DNA from: a bacterium
Lineage (GTDB): Bacteria > Electryoneota > B3-LCP
Length of the DNA stretch: 44,734 nucleotides
Assembly (NCBI GenBank): GCA_026394195.1
Contig: JAPKYS010000068.1
Span: 1 to 44,734 of the forward strand
Direction of reading: 5' to 3'
Under the pieces are notes generated by a model. The model saw nothing but the letters and a program-made list of their open reading frames with translations. It did not search any database and was not told the origin of the DNA. How positions within the stretch are numbered: the stretch's first letter is position 1; every line of letters begins with the position of its first letter. Made by a program: the position numbers and the translations under genes. Of the stretch, positions 22,949-31,670 are shown one piece after another.

Positions 22949-23793
22949 AAGCAATCGTTGACCCTAAAGCCGGATTCTGCGGTGGAGTCCATCGCGCCAT
23001 CGAACTGGCAGAACGTGCTTTGGCGGAGGGGCGGAGACTGGCGGTTAAAGGTGAACTGATCCACAACCGGCTCGAAGTGGAGCGACTCAATCAACTGGGC
23101 TTGAAACCGATTGAGGACCTGAAGGAAGCCCATGCCCATTCCGTTCTGGTGCGCACACATGGAGAAGAGGGTGAGTTCTTCAACCAGGCGAAGTCCTTGG
23201 AAGTCGAGCTTTTAGACGCCACCTGCCCCAAGGTCAAACGATCCCAGAAAGTGATCAGGCAGGCGTTTAAAGCGGGTAAACAGATTGTTATCGTTGGACA
23301 TCTGAACCACCCCGAAGTAATAGCTCTGCAGGGGCACTGCGACAGTCGAGCAATTGTCGTAAACCGGCAGAGCACCACGGCGCCGATTGATCCCGGCAAG
23401 CCGACTCTGTTGATAGCGCAGACTACTGTTGCTCCGGAAGTCTTCGGCAAGTGGCAGGAAGAGTTAAGGGCGCAGATCAAAGATCTGGAAATTTTCGATT
23501 CGCGTTGCAGCTTCGTCACGCGCCGCCAAAAAGAACTGGTGGAATTCGCTGCCCGCCATCCAGCAATCATTTTCGTGGGCGGTAAAAATAGCTCGAACAG
23601 CAATTTGCTTTTTAATATCTGCCGTGAAGTGAATGCCAATACGTCTTTTGTTGAAGATGAGACTGAATTGGACCCAAATTGGCTGAAAGGCTTCCATCAG
23701 GTCGGTATAACCGGTTCTGCGTCCACCCCGATGTGGCTATTGGAAAGGGTGGCAGCAACCGTCCGAACCTTACGTGATGTGCAGAATACTTAG
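22945..23793 (+). CDS. ispH: 4-hydroxy-3-methylbut-2-enyl diphosphate reductase
   Basis: 282 aa. The three iron-sulfur cysteines are Cys12 (GFCGGV), Cys94 (ATCPKV) and Cys188 (SRCSFVTRRQ). Substrate residues are kept: His40 (ELIHN), His72 (RTHGE), and His122 and Glu124 (NHPEV). VGGKNSSNSNLL is also family-specific. It catalyses the last step of the MEP isoprenoid pathway to IPP/DMAPP. The GTG start at 22945 overlaps the plsC stop by 4 nt. Confidence 0.93.
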   Translation: MKAIVDPKAGFCGGVHRAIELAERALAEGRRLAVKGELIHNRLEVERLNQLGLKPIEDLKEAHAHSVLVRTHGEEGEFFNQAKSLEVELLDATCPKVKRSQKVIRQAFKAGKQIVIVGHLNHPEVIALQGHCDSRAIVVNRQSTTAPIDPGKPTLLIAQTTVAPEVFGKWQEELRAQIKDLEIFDSRCSFVTRRQKELVEFAARHPAIIFVGGKNSSNSNLLFNICREVNANTSFVEDETELDPNWLKGFHQVGITGSASTPMWLLERVAATVRTLRDVQNT

Positions 23794-23865
23794 TTGACGC
23801 TGAACTTTTGACTCAACCCCACATTAAACCAAACAGACAATTCACACAACTGGAGGCATTCTACA

Positions 23866-26217
23866 ATGTCGTTCAATGAAACTAACCCAGAAAACGAGCA
23901 AGAACAACAACCCGTCACCCCGCCACCGGCGGAAGAAAGCAAACCCGAACCCGAACCCAAACCGAAGTGGAATCCGGAAGAGGAGCCTGAACGCGTCGTT
24001 GAAACTAACCCAGAAAACGAGCAAGAACAACAATCTGTCACCCCGCCACCAGCGGAAGAAAGCAAACCCGAACCCGAACCCAAATCGAAGTGGAATCCGG
24101 AAGAGGAGCCTGAACGCGCAGTTGAAACTAACGCAGAAAACGAGCAAGAACAACAACCTGTCACCCCGCCACCGGCGGAAGAAAGCAAACCCGAACCCGA
24201 ACCCAAACCGAAGTGGAATCCGGAAGAGGAGCCTGAACGCGTCGTTCATCTTTCCGATCTGAAGGAAGAGGTTGAGTACGACCAGGAAGAATCCGCTTTC
24301 ATGTCCAAGCTGTACGAGGACACGATGCAGCAGATTCTTCCAGGTCAGATCATCAACGGCAGGATAATCGCTATCAACGACCGTGAAGTCGCCATTGATA
24401 TCGGCTTCAAGTCGGAAGGGACAGTATCCATCGAGGAATTCGCTGAACCTGCCAGCCTGAACATTGGGGATTCCATCGAGGTTTTTCTGGAAGATATCGA
24501 GAACACCGACGGACAACTGGTGCTCTCCAAGAAAAAAGCTGATTTTACGCGCGTGTGGGAGCGGATCATGGGTCTCTACGAGCGCGGTGAAAAAGTCAGC
24601 GGTAAATGCGTCAGAAGAATTAAAGGCGGTATCGTCGTGGACGTAATGGGAATCGATGCATTCCTGCCTGGATCGCAGATCGACGTGCACCCGGTCAGAG
24701 ATTTTGATTCCTGGATTGGTCAGACCAACGATTTCCGCATTGTCAAAGTCAATGAAATCCGCAAGAATATCGTCATTTCCCGCAAGGTCTTGATCGAAGA
24801 GAATCTACGCGAAGTGCGTGAGGAGATTCTGGGCAAGATCGAAATCGGTCAGGTGATCGAAGGCATTGTCAAAAACATTACCGATTTCGGCGCTTTTGTC
24901 GACTTGGGCGGTGTGGACGGCTTGCTTCACATCACCGATCTTTCCTGGGGCCGCGTCAACCATCCGTCCGAAATCGTATCCTACGATCAGAAGCTCAACG
25001 TCCGCATCCTGGACTTCGACCCGGTACGTAAACGCATCTCAGTCGGTCTGAAACAGTTGCAGGCTCACCCCTGGGAAGGCATCGAACAACGCTTCCCCGT
25101 CACTACCAAGGTTCAGGGCAAGGTCGTCTCGATTACGAAATATGGCGCCTTCGTCGAATTGGAAGAGGGAATCGAAGGGCTTATCCATATCAGCGAAATG
25201 AGCTGGACGCAGCACATCAAGCATCCTTCGCAACTCCTGAATATCGGACAGGACGTTGACGTCGTAGTACTCGCCATCGACGCAGAAAACCGCAAAGTCT
25301 CCCTCGGTTTGAAGCAAACTGAAGAAGATCCCTGGGAGAAACTGGAGCAGAAGTATTCAGTCGGTTCCCGCCACAAGGGTGTGGTCCGCGATCTGGTCCC
25401 CTTCGGAGCATTTGTCGAATTGGAGGAGGGCGTTGAAGGGTTGATCCACATCAGCGATCTTTCCTGGACGCGCAAAATCCGCCACCCCGGCGAAATCGTG
25501 AAAAAAGGCGATGAAATCGAAGTCAACGTCCTGTCGTTCGATCGGAATGAGCGGCGCATCGCTCTCGGCCACAAGCAAACTCAGGACAATCCCTGGGAAC
25601 ATTTCGAACAACAATATCCTGTGGGAACTCTGCTGGAAGGGAGTATTGCGCGTACCGTTGATCGTGGCGCCATCGTAGAGCTGCCTATGGGATTGGAAGG
25701 GTTCCTGCCGGTTTCGCATTTCGGCAAAGACCCGGGCACCGGCCGTGGTCGTGCGCTTAAAGAGGGTGAAGCCATCCGCATCGAGATCCTCGATTTCGAT
25801 AAAGAAAGCAAGAAGATCGTCGTATCCGCCGCGGGCGCTCAGAAACGCGAAGATGAGGCTGATTACGAGTCTTATTTGAAGGCTCAAAAAGACGCCACTG
25901 ATGCTGCTCCACCAGTCGTGGAACCAGAGGCAGCCGCGACAGAACCCGAGGTTGCGCCGCCACCTAAAGCCAAGAAGCCATCGAAAAAAGCTGCCGAAGC
26001 CAAAAAGTCACCGGTCGAAGCTGAAGCAGCTCCCGAGATGGCTCCGGCTGAAACGATTGAAATAGCAGAAGCGGCTCCGGCTGAAACTTCCGCAAAAGCA
26101 GAGTCTGCGCCACCCAAAAAGGCTCCGCGTAAGAAAAAAACTGCAAAATCGGAAGATGCTGAAGAAAAGCCTGAAGCAGGAACAGCCGATAATACAGACA
26201 CAAAGGAGCAAGAATAA
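23866..26217 (+). CDS. rpsA: 30S ribosomal protein S1 with triplicated acidic N-terminal extension
   Basis: 783 aa, much longer than the usual ~560. Six S1 (OB-fold) domains follow residue ~150; domains 3-5 carry the classic DFGAFVDL / YGAFVELEEGIEGLIHISEMSW / PFGAFVELEEG signatures. S1 binds mRNA and docks it on the 30S subunit. Residues 5-127 are three near-identical 41-residue units (NPENEQEQQPVTPPPAEES ... KWNPEEEPER), very acidic and proline-rich. The last ~120 residues are a low-complexity Ala/Glu/Lys/Pro tail. GGAGG precedes ATG 23866. The core identity is certain; both extensions are unusual. Confidence 0.95.
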   Translation: MSFNETNPENEQEQQPVTPPPAEESKPEPEPKPKWNPEEEPERVVETNPENEQEQQSVTPPPAEESKPEPEPKSKWNPEEEPERAVETNAENEQEQQPVTPPPAEESKPEPEPKPKWNPEEEPERVVHLSDLKEEVEYDQEESAFMSKLYEDTMQQILPGQIINGRIIAINDREVAIDIGFKSEGTVSIEEFAEPASLNIGDSIEVFLEDIENTDGQLVLSKKKADFTRVWERIMGLYERGEKVSGKCVRRIKGGIVVDVMGIDAFLPGSQIDVHPVRDFDSWIGQTNDFRIVKVNEIRKNIVISRKVLIEENLREVREEILGKIEIGQVIEGIVKNITDFGAFVDLGGVDGLLHITDLSWGRVNHPSEIVSYDQKLNVRILDFDPVRKRISVGLKQLQAHPWEGIEQRFPVTTKVQGKVVSITKYGAFVELEEGIEGLIHISEMSWTQHIKHPSQLLNIGQDVDVVVLAIDAENRKVSLGLKQTEEDPWEKLEQKYSVGSRHKGVVRDLVPFGAFVELEEGVEGLIHISDLSWTRKIRHPGEIVKKGDEIEVNVLSFDRNERRIALGHKQTQDNPWEHFEQQYPVGTLLEGSIARTVDRGAIVELPMGLEGFLPVSHFGKDPGTGRGRALKEGEAIRIEILDFDKESKKIVVSAAGAQKREDEADYESYLKAQKDATDAAPPVVEPEAAATEPEVAPPPKAKKPSKKAAEAKKSPVEAEAAPEMAPAETIEIAEAAPAETSAKAESAPPKKAPRKKKTAKSEDAEEKPEAGTADNTDTKEQE
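23878..24246 (+). repeat. Three tandem 123-bp repeats inside rpsA
   Basis: Units start at 23878, 24001 and 24124. Each is 41 codons and they differ by only a few bases, pointing to recent duplication. Confidence 0.9.
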
Positions 26218-26231
26218 CTCCACCGATTGAT

Positions 26232-26263
26232 CATCCCAGGGTGTTGTTCCGCACCCTGGGATG
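26232..26263 (+). promoter_or_regulatory. 12-bp perfect hairpin over the mtaB start
   Basis: CATCCCAGGGTG - 8-nt loop TTGTTCCG - CACCCTGGGATG. It includes the candidate GTG start (26241), and the 3' arm encodes the invariant TLGC motif. It could hide the start codon or act as an attenuator between rpsA and mtaB (inference). Confidence 0.55.
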
Positions 26264-27500
26264 CAAACAGAATCAGTTCGATACGCAGGCGCTGCGACAT
26301 CGCTTTTTGAAATATGGTTGGTTGGAAACCGGCGAAATCACCAAAGCAGATTGGATTGTCGTCAATACCTGCGCGGTCACAGAGCGCGCGGTGGCGAAAG
26401 CCCGGGGTGAAATCGGTAAGCTGCGCAGATTGAACCCGCAGGCAAAGTTCGTCGCACTGGGTTGCGGGGTTCTCCATAAGCCGGACGATTTCCGGGAGGT
26501 GGATTACCTTGGGTCGATTCCGGATGATCTGAAACAATTAGATCCTATCCGAAAATCGATTCCAGTGCAACCGGATGATCCCTTGGCTCCACCCCATGGT
26601 TTCATTCCATCCGGACGATCCCGTGGATTGTTACGTATACAGAGCGGCTGCGACCAGCATTGCGCCTATTGTATCGTTCCACAATTAAGAGGTCCTTCCA
26701 GGAGTGTATCATCGGAGGAATGCGTCGGCGCATTCAGGGATTTGGTGGCGCAGGGGGCAGTCGAAGTTGTTTTAACTGGAACCAATACGGCACTCTGGGG
26801 GAAGGATCTGCCCGGAACACAGGAATTCAAGTATTTATTAGAGGCTCTGATTCCAAAATGTAATGGAGCCCGGATAAGGCTCTCTTCACTGGAACCACAG
26901 TCGATTTCAATTGAATTTTTGGAATGGTGCGTCTCACAACCTCAAATCTGCCGTCACTTTCACATCGCCTTACAAAGCGGTAGTGCACGAATTCGCGCCC
27001 TGATGAATCGTGCGGACAACGGTTCGGCGGTTTTGCGAGAGCTGTGTTCATTCAAAGCAAAGTATCCTGATGTATCCCTGGGCGCAGACGTCATCGTTGG
27101 ATTTCCCGGAGAGACCGAGGAAGATTTTCAAGATAGCGCCGAATACATCAAATCGGTGCCTTTCAGCTATTTGCACGTCTTTCCCTTCTCAGAACGAAAC
27201 AATACTGACGCGCCGCATTTTAAGGATAAAATTCCTACTGCTGAAAAACTTGTTAGAGCAAATAAAATAAAAAATATAGATTTGGAACTTAGGGGACAAT
27301 TTCAGAGTTTAAATTCTGGAATAATACAAGATATCGTTACAACATTTACAAACAGAAAAAACCGGTGGGAAGGTCTCACCGACAACTACCTGAAAGTAAA
27401 ATCAAAGGGTGATCGTGTGCTGCCTGCTTCGAGATTCACAGCTCAAGTTGAATTATTCGAAAACAGGATGTATGTCACAGCGATTTCGATGAAAACATAA
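26241..27500 (+). CDS. mtaB: tRNA t6A37 methylthiotransferase
   Basis: 419 aa, radical-SAM methylthiotransferase that turns t6A into ms2t6A at position 37 of certain tRNAs. MTTase-domain cysteines: Cys8 (TLGCKQNQFDT), Cys44 (NTCAVTE) and Cys75 (ALGCG). Radical-SAM cluster CxxxCxxC: Cys137, Cys141, Cys144 (SGCDQHCAYCIVPQLRG). FPGETEEDFQ and a short TRAM-like tail follow. The start is uncertain: GTG 26241 lies in a strong hairpin, and an AAAGGAG at 26202-26208 could instead serve a start farther upstream. It lies 23 nt after rpsA. From about 27200 on it is visibly more AT-rich. Confidence 0.9.
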   Translation: MLFRTLGCKQNQFDTQALRHRFLKYGWLETGEITKADWIVVNTCAVTERAVAKARGEIGKLRRLNPQAKFVALGCGVLHKPDDFREVDYLGSIPDDLKQLDPIRKSIPVQPDDPLAPPHGFIPSGRSRGLLRIQSGCDQHCAYCIVPQLRGPSRSVSSEECVGAFRDLVAQGAVEVVLTGTNTALWGKDLPGTQEFKYLLEALIPKCNGARIRLSSLEPQSISIEFLEWCVSQPQICRHFHIALQSGSARIRALMNRADNGSAVLRELCSFKAKYPDVSLGADVIVGFPGETEEDFQDSAEYIKSVPFSYLHVFPFSERNNTDAPHFKDKIPTAEKLVRANKIKNIDLELRGQFQSLNSGIIQDIVTTFTNRKNRWEGLTDNYLKVKSKGDRVLPASRFTAQVELFENRMYVTAISMKT

Positions 27501-27536
27501 ACCTAACTCTGAGCGGTTTCTTGACACAGGGGAAAA

Positions 27537-28676
27537 ATGATTAACAACCATCGTCTCAAACAAATGTTCTTCGATCTGATCCAGATCGACTCGCACTCAC
27601 GCGAGGAAAAAGACGTCGCCCAATATATCCTGATGCATCTCAAGAAAATTGGCGCCGAAGTCGAAATCGATGATGCCGGTAACAAAATCGGCGGAAATTG
27701 CAGCAACATTTTAGCGCGCTTTTCAGGTCCACTGCGGGGGAAAGTGGAGCCATTGGTTTTCTGCGCACACATGGATACAGTAGTCCCGGGTAAGGGCGTC
27801 AAACCGGTCGAGGTTGACGGTGTCATCCGTTCCTCCGGTGATACCATCCTGGGATCAGATGACAAATCGGGTATCGCTGCAATTCTCGAAATGCTGTATA
27901 TCCTTAAAGAAAAGGATATTCCATATGGCGAATTGGAGATCCTTTTCACCGTAGCCGAAGAAGTGGGTCTTTTGGGAGCCAGAGAGTTCGATACCCGGGT
28001 GCTGAAATCGAAGCGAGCCTATTTCCTCGATACAGAGGCCGTCGATTCCATCTGTGTCGGAGCGCCGGCTGCCTACCGCATGACTTACAAGGTGATCGGT
28101 AAAGAAGCTCACGCCGGGCTGTCACCCGAACGGGGTCTTTCCGCGATTTTAGTAACCTCGCGAGCAATCACCCAGATGCCGCTGGGACGCATCGACCACG
28201 AAACGACCGCTAACATTGGTGTCATCGAAGGCGGAACCGCCACCAACATCGTGGCGCGGGAAGTCACCTTGCGCGGTGAAGCGAGAAGCCATGATGACGC
28301 CAAGCTGGAAAAACAGGTTGAAGCCATGCGAGCGGCATTTGATAAAGCCGCAGCTGATTCGATTCTCAACATTAACGGTCAAAAAATCCAGGCTGAAATC
28401 GAAGAAAAACGCACACTTGAGTATAAATCGTTCCGCATCTCTGAAAGCAGCCCGACCTATCAGTTGGCTTACAAAGCCGGAAAGAAACTTGGCATGGAGA
28501 TGATGCCCGAGGTTTCGGGCGGCGGCAGCGATGCCAACATTTTCAACGGAAAAGGAATTGAATCGGTGATCCTCGGCACCGGCATGCAGGAGGTTCATAC
28601 GATCAACGAATATATCAAGGTCAGCGATCTGGAGAACTGCGCCAAACTGATTCTGAATTTGGCGGGTGAAATCTGA
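27537..28676 (+). CDS. M20 family metallopeptidase (PepT-like)
   Basis: 379 aa with all di-zinc ligands: AHMDTV (His78, Asp80), GSDDKSG (Asp108), AEEVGL (Glu141/142), FLDTEA (Asp165) and a late EVHTINE histidine. KEAHAGLSPERG is the dimerisation-domain loop. The family includes tripeptidase T and related aminoacylases; PepT-like peptide trimming in the cytoplasm is the most likely role. GGGGAAAA precedes ATG 27537. Confidence 0.85.
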   Translation: MINNHRLKQMFFDLIQIDSHSREEKDVAQYILMHLKKIGAEVEIDDAGNKIGGNCSNILARFSGPLRGKVEPLVFCAHMDTVVPGKGVKPVEVDGVIRSSGDTILGSDDKSGIAAILEMLYILKEKDIPYGELEILFTVAEEVGLLGAREFDTRVLKSKRAYFLDTEAVDSICVGAPAAYRMTYKVIGKEAHAGLSPERGLSAILVTSRAITQMPLGRIDHETTANIGVIEGGTATNIVAREVTLRGEARSHDDAKLEKQVEAMRAAFDKAAADSILNINGQKIQAEIEEKRTLEYKSFRISESSPTYQLAYKAGKKLGMEMMPEVSGGGSDANIFNGKGIESVILGTGMQEVHTINEYIKVSDLENCAKLILNLAGEI

Positions 28677-28691
28677 TGAACCTTCGTTAGG

Positions 28692-29852
28692 ATGCGGCGT
28701 CTTCAATTCTTCATCCACTCGCTGGCTCACCTGGTCAATGACAGCTATGGGGGGGGCTTTTTAGCCCCCCTTTTGCCGCTCCTGGCGGCTAAACATGGCT
28801 TAAGTTTAGCTTCAGCCGGCCTGCTGGTTACCGCGCTTACCCTGACAGCGTCCCTGGCGCAGCCGATCTGGGGATGGTGGAGTGACCGTCACCCCAACCG
28901 CTGGATCATCCCACTGGGAACCTTCACGGTGGGCTTTTTCATGAGTCTGATCGGGATCACTCCGGACTTATTCACCTTGGTACTGGTTATTACGCTTGGC
29001 GGGTTAGGGACCGGTCTTTTCCATCCCCCCGCTACTGCTGTCGCATCCGCATTGAGCAATAATCGTAAAGGGATGGCGATAGCCTTCTTCATCACTGCCG
29101 GAACCGCAGGATCGGCTTTCGGACCGATTTTCGTCTCTTTTCTGGTCGAATGGGTGGGATTAAACTGGATGTTCCTGGCAGCGATCCCCTCAACTCTGGT
29201 TGTAATTCTCTGGTTGTTTTTTGGTCCCAGAGACATCGTTGGGATCGATCGGGCGACTCATCACAGCCTGGGTACTTCCACCAAGGCGCCGCTGCCTATA
29301 AAACCGCTGACACTGCTGACCATCACCAGCGTAATCCGTGCCTTTGTACTACTCACCTACTCCAGCTTTCTTCCCTTTCATTTGAAAAATCAGGGTTTCG
29401 ACCTGAAAGAGACGGGATTTTTTATATTCGCATTGCAGTTTGGTGATGCTTTAGGGAGTTTGAGCGGAGGTATCTTATCCGACAAGATAGGCCGCTGGAA
29501 AGTGATGATCTGGACACCCCTGGCGACCATCCCCGTACTTTGCCTGTTTCTGAACACAAGCGGTTGGTTATCTGTCATGCTGCTGATGTTAGGAGGATTA
29601 TTGCTTTTCGCCTCCACCCCGGCGGTAGTACTATCCGCTCAGAAATTGATGAATCAACGCGAGGGGTTGGCGTCAGCGATGCAGATCGGTTTTGCCTGGG
29701 GGACGGCAGGTTTGCTGATGGGTCCCATGGGGAGTTTGGCGGAGCTAATCGGTATCAAGCAACTGCTGTTCATCATGGCTCTGCTGCCGGTCTTTATGAG
29801 CATCACGACCCTGCTGCTGCACCGACGCCGGGAAGATCTGGAAGGGTTTTAA
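28692..29852 (+). CDS. MFS transporter, Fsr (fosmidomycin-resistance)-like
   Basis: 386 aa with about 12 hydrophobic segments. HSLAHLVNDSYGGGFLAPLLPLL, GWWSDRHPNR and GGLGTGLFHPPATAVAS fit the Fsr branch of the major facilitator superfamily, inner-membrane exporters whose named member confers fosmidomycin resistance. Fosmidomycin blocks the MEP pathway and ispH lies 5 kb upstream; that link is suggestive only. It is the last gene of the plus-strand run and is followed by a strong hairpin. Confidence 0.8.
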   Translation: MRRLQFFIHSLAHLVNDSYGGGFLAPLLPLLAAKHGLSLASAGLLVTALTLTASLAQPIWGWWSDRHPNRWIIPLGTFTVGFFMSLIGITPDLFTLVLVITLGGLGTGLFHPPATAVASALSNNRKGMAIAFFITAGTAGSAFGPIFVSFLVEWVGLNWMFLAAIPSTLVVILWLFFGPRDIVGIDRATHHSLGTSTKAPLPIKPLTLLTITSVIRAFVLLTYSSFLPFHLKNQGFDLKETGFFIFALQFGDALGSLSGGILSDKIGRWKVMIWTPLATIPVLCLFLNTSGWLSVMLLMLGGLLLFASTPAVVLSAQKLMNQREGLASAMQIGFAWGTAGLLMGPMGSLAELIGIKQLLFIMALLPVFMSITTLLLHRRREDLEGF

Positions 29853-29867
29853 TGGTAGGTAAATGAA

Positions 29868-29892
29868 AAGGGTGAGCCGATGGCTCACCCTT
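29868..29892 (+). terminator. Hairpin terminator after the housekeeping run
   Basis: AAGGGTGAGCC-GAT-GGCTCACCCTT, a perfect 11-bp stem. It lacks a long T-run. Confidence 0.6.
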
Positions 29893-29895
29893 CAT

Positions 29896-30026
29896 GAGAG
29901 TGTTGAAAAACAATAAAAATAGAAGTCATTGCGAGCGTAGCGAAGCAATCTCGTAGCTTGGTTCTACCGGATTGCTTCGGGACTTCGTCCCTCGCAATGA
30001 CGCGAAAAGTATTTTTCAACGCTCTC
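29896..30026. mobile_element. MITE: 131-bp element with terminal inverted repeats and target duplication
   Basis: Ends GAGAGTGTTGAAAAA (29896-29910) and its inverted match TTTTTCAACGCTCTC (30012-30026), 14 of 15 matching, flanked by the direct repeat CTTCAT (29890-29895 and 30027-30032). Inside is the two-arm hairpin core (29925-30001) shared with other copies in the window. It has no coding capacity. Confidence 0.8.
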
Positions 30027-30053
30027 CTTCATAGTCATATTAGATGACTCGTT

Positions 30054-30374
30054 TTACATTCCACCATTTCGGATAAATCCGCTTTCACCGCCATCGAGCA
30101 CTCCGGGTTTTTCGGGTGGGATGGGTTTCACGATGGCCGGATTTGCCATCGGATCGCCTTTAATCCAGGGAAGCGGGAATTGAATCATTATCCCTCCGGA
30201 TGATGGAAACAGCGGGGAGATAATGTGGATCGTGATGCTCTGAACTGGCGGCGCGAGTTTAGCTTCCGGCGCAGGCTGGTGTGGTGTGCGTGCGAATGCC
30301 AACGGAGCCGTCGTCAGAAGAACGATGGTAGCCATCAGCAAGATGGCGGCGGTTGAGACAAGTTTCCTCATCAT
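30054..30374 (-). CDS. Small exported proline-rich protein of unknown function
   Basis: 106 aa with a clear signal peptide (MRKLVSTAAILLMATIVLLT, cut near ALAFA). The mature part is short, rich in Pro and Gly (PLFPSSGGIMIQFPLPWIKG), with no recognised domain. AAAAGGAGA precedes the start and lies inside the upstream regulator gene, whose TGA overlaps this ATG (ATGA). So the two are co-expressed, and its secretion is probably controlled with the regulator. Confidence 0.65.
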   Translation of the reverse strand: MMRKLVSTAAILLMATIVLLTTAPLAFARTPHQPAPEAKLAPPVQSITIHIISPLFPSSGGIMIQFPLPWIKGDPMANPAIVKPIPPEKPGVLDGGESGFIRNGGM

Positions 30375-31384
30375 GATAGGTTCTCCTTTTGCGACGGGCT
30401 GGATTGACGATCGGCCAGACCGACATAGCAGGTCAGGGGGAATGTGTCAGGATCAGCCGTTTCCATATCTGCCATTCTGCCTTCGCGATCGACGAAGTCG
30501 CAGACTTCTTTTAAGACGATTCTCGCCTTTGCAGGCGTCAGATAGTACCAGTGGGTTCGAGCCAGAGCCGGTTTCGATGGATCTGCAAATCGTTCCCGTA
30601 TGACTTCCAGCATGGCTTCAGCCACACTCATGGAGTGATTCAGGTGATTCCCCGTGGCGCTGCCGATGTAGAAGGTGAAGGGACGGCAGTTGGGATCACT
30701 CTGACTGCATTCCTGTTCGTAAGCCGTACCCGTGCCGCGCAGGAAATCATTGATGGCTGTCTGGAAAGCAGCTGCGTCTGCAGTGCGGATGCGGTAATTA
30801 CCTACGAACGGTTCCCCCAGCGTGTGAGTGAACGCGTCGATGTGAGTCATCACGCCTGAAACGCGGGAAGAAATGTCATGTTGATCGACCAGAGTGGGAT
30901 GGGAATCGACTACACTGTATTTCACCCGGTTACGCTCAACGTCCGAGCGAACAATTCCCTTCTTCTCCAGATCAGAGAGAATGGTGCGCAATGTGCGTCT
31001 TTGCAATTCGTGAGGTGCGTGGATCAGGTAGGATACTTCGGGTAGTAGTCCATCCAGCGTGTCTGGTTTCTGTGAGAGAATGATGGTGATCTCTTCTTGA
31101 ATCTGGCGGATCTTAATGTAGCTTTCGGAGAAGTTCTGGATGTTCTCCAGCGCCTTCAGCGCATATTGCACGTTCCGGAGTGATATTCCCAGGTCAGCAA
31201 CGACAGCCATCTGCGTTGCCAGACCAGGCTTCTCCCCGTGGCTCTGCCGGCAGACGTCCACCATGGCCAGCTTCAGGAGGTTTTTCATGCCGGAGATGTC
31301 TTTGTATCCAATCTCCAGCGCCCAACCGCAGATGCTCTGGAAGAGTCCATAAAGCAACTGCGAATTACTGTCTCTGTCCAGCAT
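30371..31384 (-). CDS. Putative winged-helix transcriptional regulator of unknown class
   Basis: 337 aa. Residues ~55-82 (LATQMAVVADLGISLRNVQYALKALE) look like a helix-turn-helix. Residues ~104-165 (EEITIILSQKP ... LQRRTLRTILSDLEKKGIVRSDVERNRVKYSVV) fit a winged helix. The C-terminal half (VGNYRIRTADAAAFQTAINDFL ... FTFYIGSATGNHLNHSMSVAEAMLEVI) is unfamiliar and may be a sensor or oligomerisation domain. GGGAGG precedes ATG 31384. Two palindromes at 31444 and 31468 in its own promoter suggest autoregulation (inference). It is the first gene of a two-gene operon with a small exported protein. Confidence 0.6.
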   Translation of the reverse strand: MLDRDSNSQLLYGLFQSICGWALEIGYKDISGMKNLLKLAMVDVCRQSHGEKPGLATQMAVVADLGISLRNVQYALKALENIQNFSESYIKIRQIQEEITIILSQKPDTLDGLLPEVSYLIHAPHELQRRTLRTILSDLEKKGIVRSDVERNRVKYSVVDSHPTLVDQHDISSRVSGVMTHIDAFTHTLGEPFVGNYRIRTADAAAFQTAINDFLRGTGTAYEQECSQSDPNCRPFTFYIGSATGNHLNHSMSVAEAMLEVIRERFADPSKPALARTHWYYLTPAKARIVLKEVCDFVDREGRMADMETADPDTFPLTCYVGLADRQSSPSQKENLS

Positions 31385-31435
31385 GGCGCCTCCCTTTTTA
31401 AACCCCAGGTTTGACTGAGCCTTCGCCCCTCAGTC

Positions 31436-31467
31436 ATTATAATCGCAAATATTTGCGCAAAAGTCAA
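31436..31467 (-). promoter_or_regulatory. Promoter of the regulator operon (TTGACT ... TATAAT)
   Basis: Minus strand: TTGACT (31467-31462) and TATAAT (31441-31436) are 20 nt apart, longer than the 17 nt seen at the other promoters. A palindrome fills the spacer. GATTAT at 17-nt spacing is a weaker alternative -10. Confidence 0.55.
31444..31457. promoter_or_regulatory. Operator 1: CGCAAATATTTGCG
   Basis: Perfect 14-bp palindrome between the -35 and -10 hexamers. Confidence 0.6.
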
Positions 31468-31483
31468 GTGCAAATTTTTGCAC
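31468..31483. promoter_or_regulatory. Operator 2: GTGCAAA-TT-TTTGCAC
   Basis: 7+2+7 palindrome abutting the -35. Its centre is 25 bp from operator 1 and it shares the GCAAA half-site. Confidence 0.6.
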
Positions 31484-31670
31484 GTTCAGGGGGAACCTGA
31501 ATTCTATAATCAATATAATGATAAAAACCTCAAAATGCAACTCTTTTTATGTAGTACGAAAAAAAATACAAAATTATGCAACAGCTCCTGAGCTTGATGC
31601 GAATCTCCCTTGCTTTTTTAGCTTTTTTTGCTTATACTTTTCCGACTGACACAATTTCGATTGGTAACCC

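Noticed and set aside
28692..29852. Calling the MFS gene a confirmed fosmidomycin resistance gene
   Set aside because: Only family resemblance supports it; nearby ispH does not prove the substrate.
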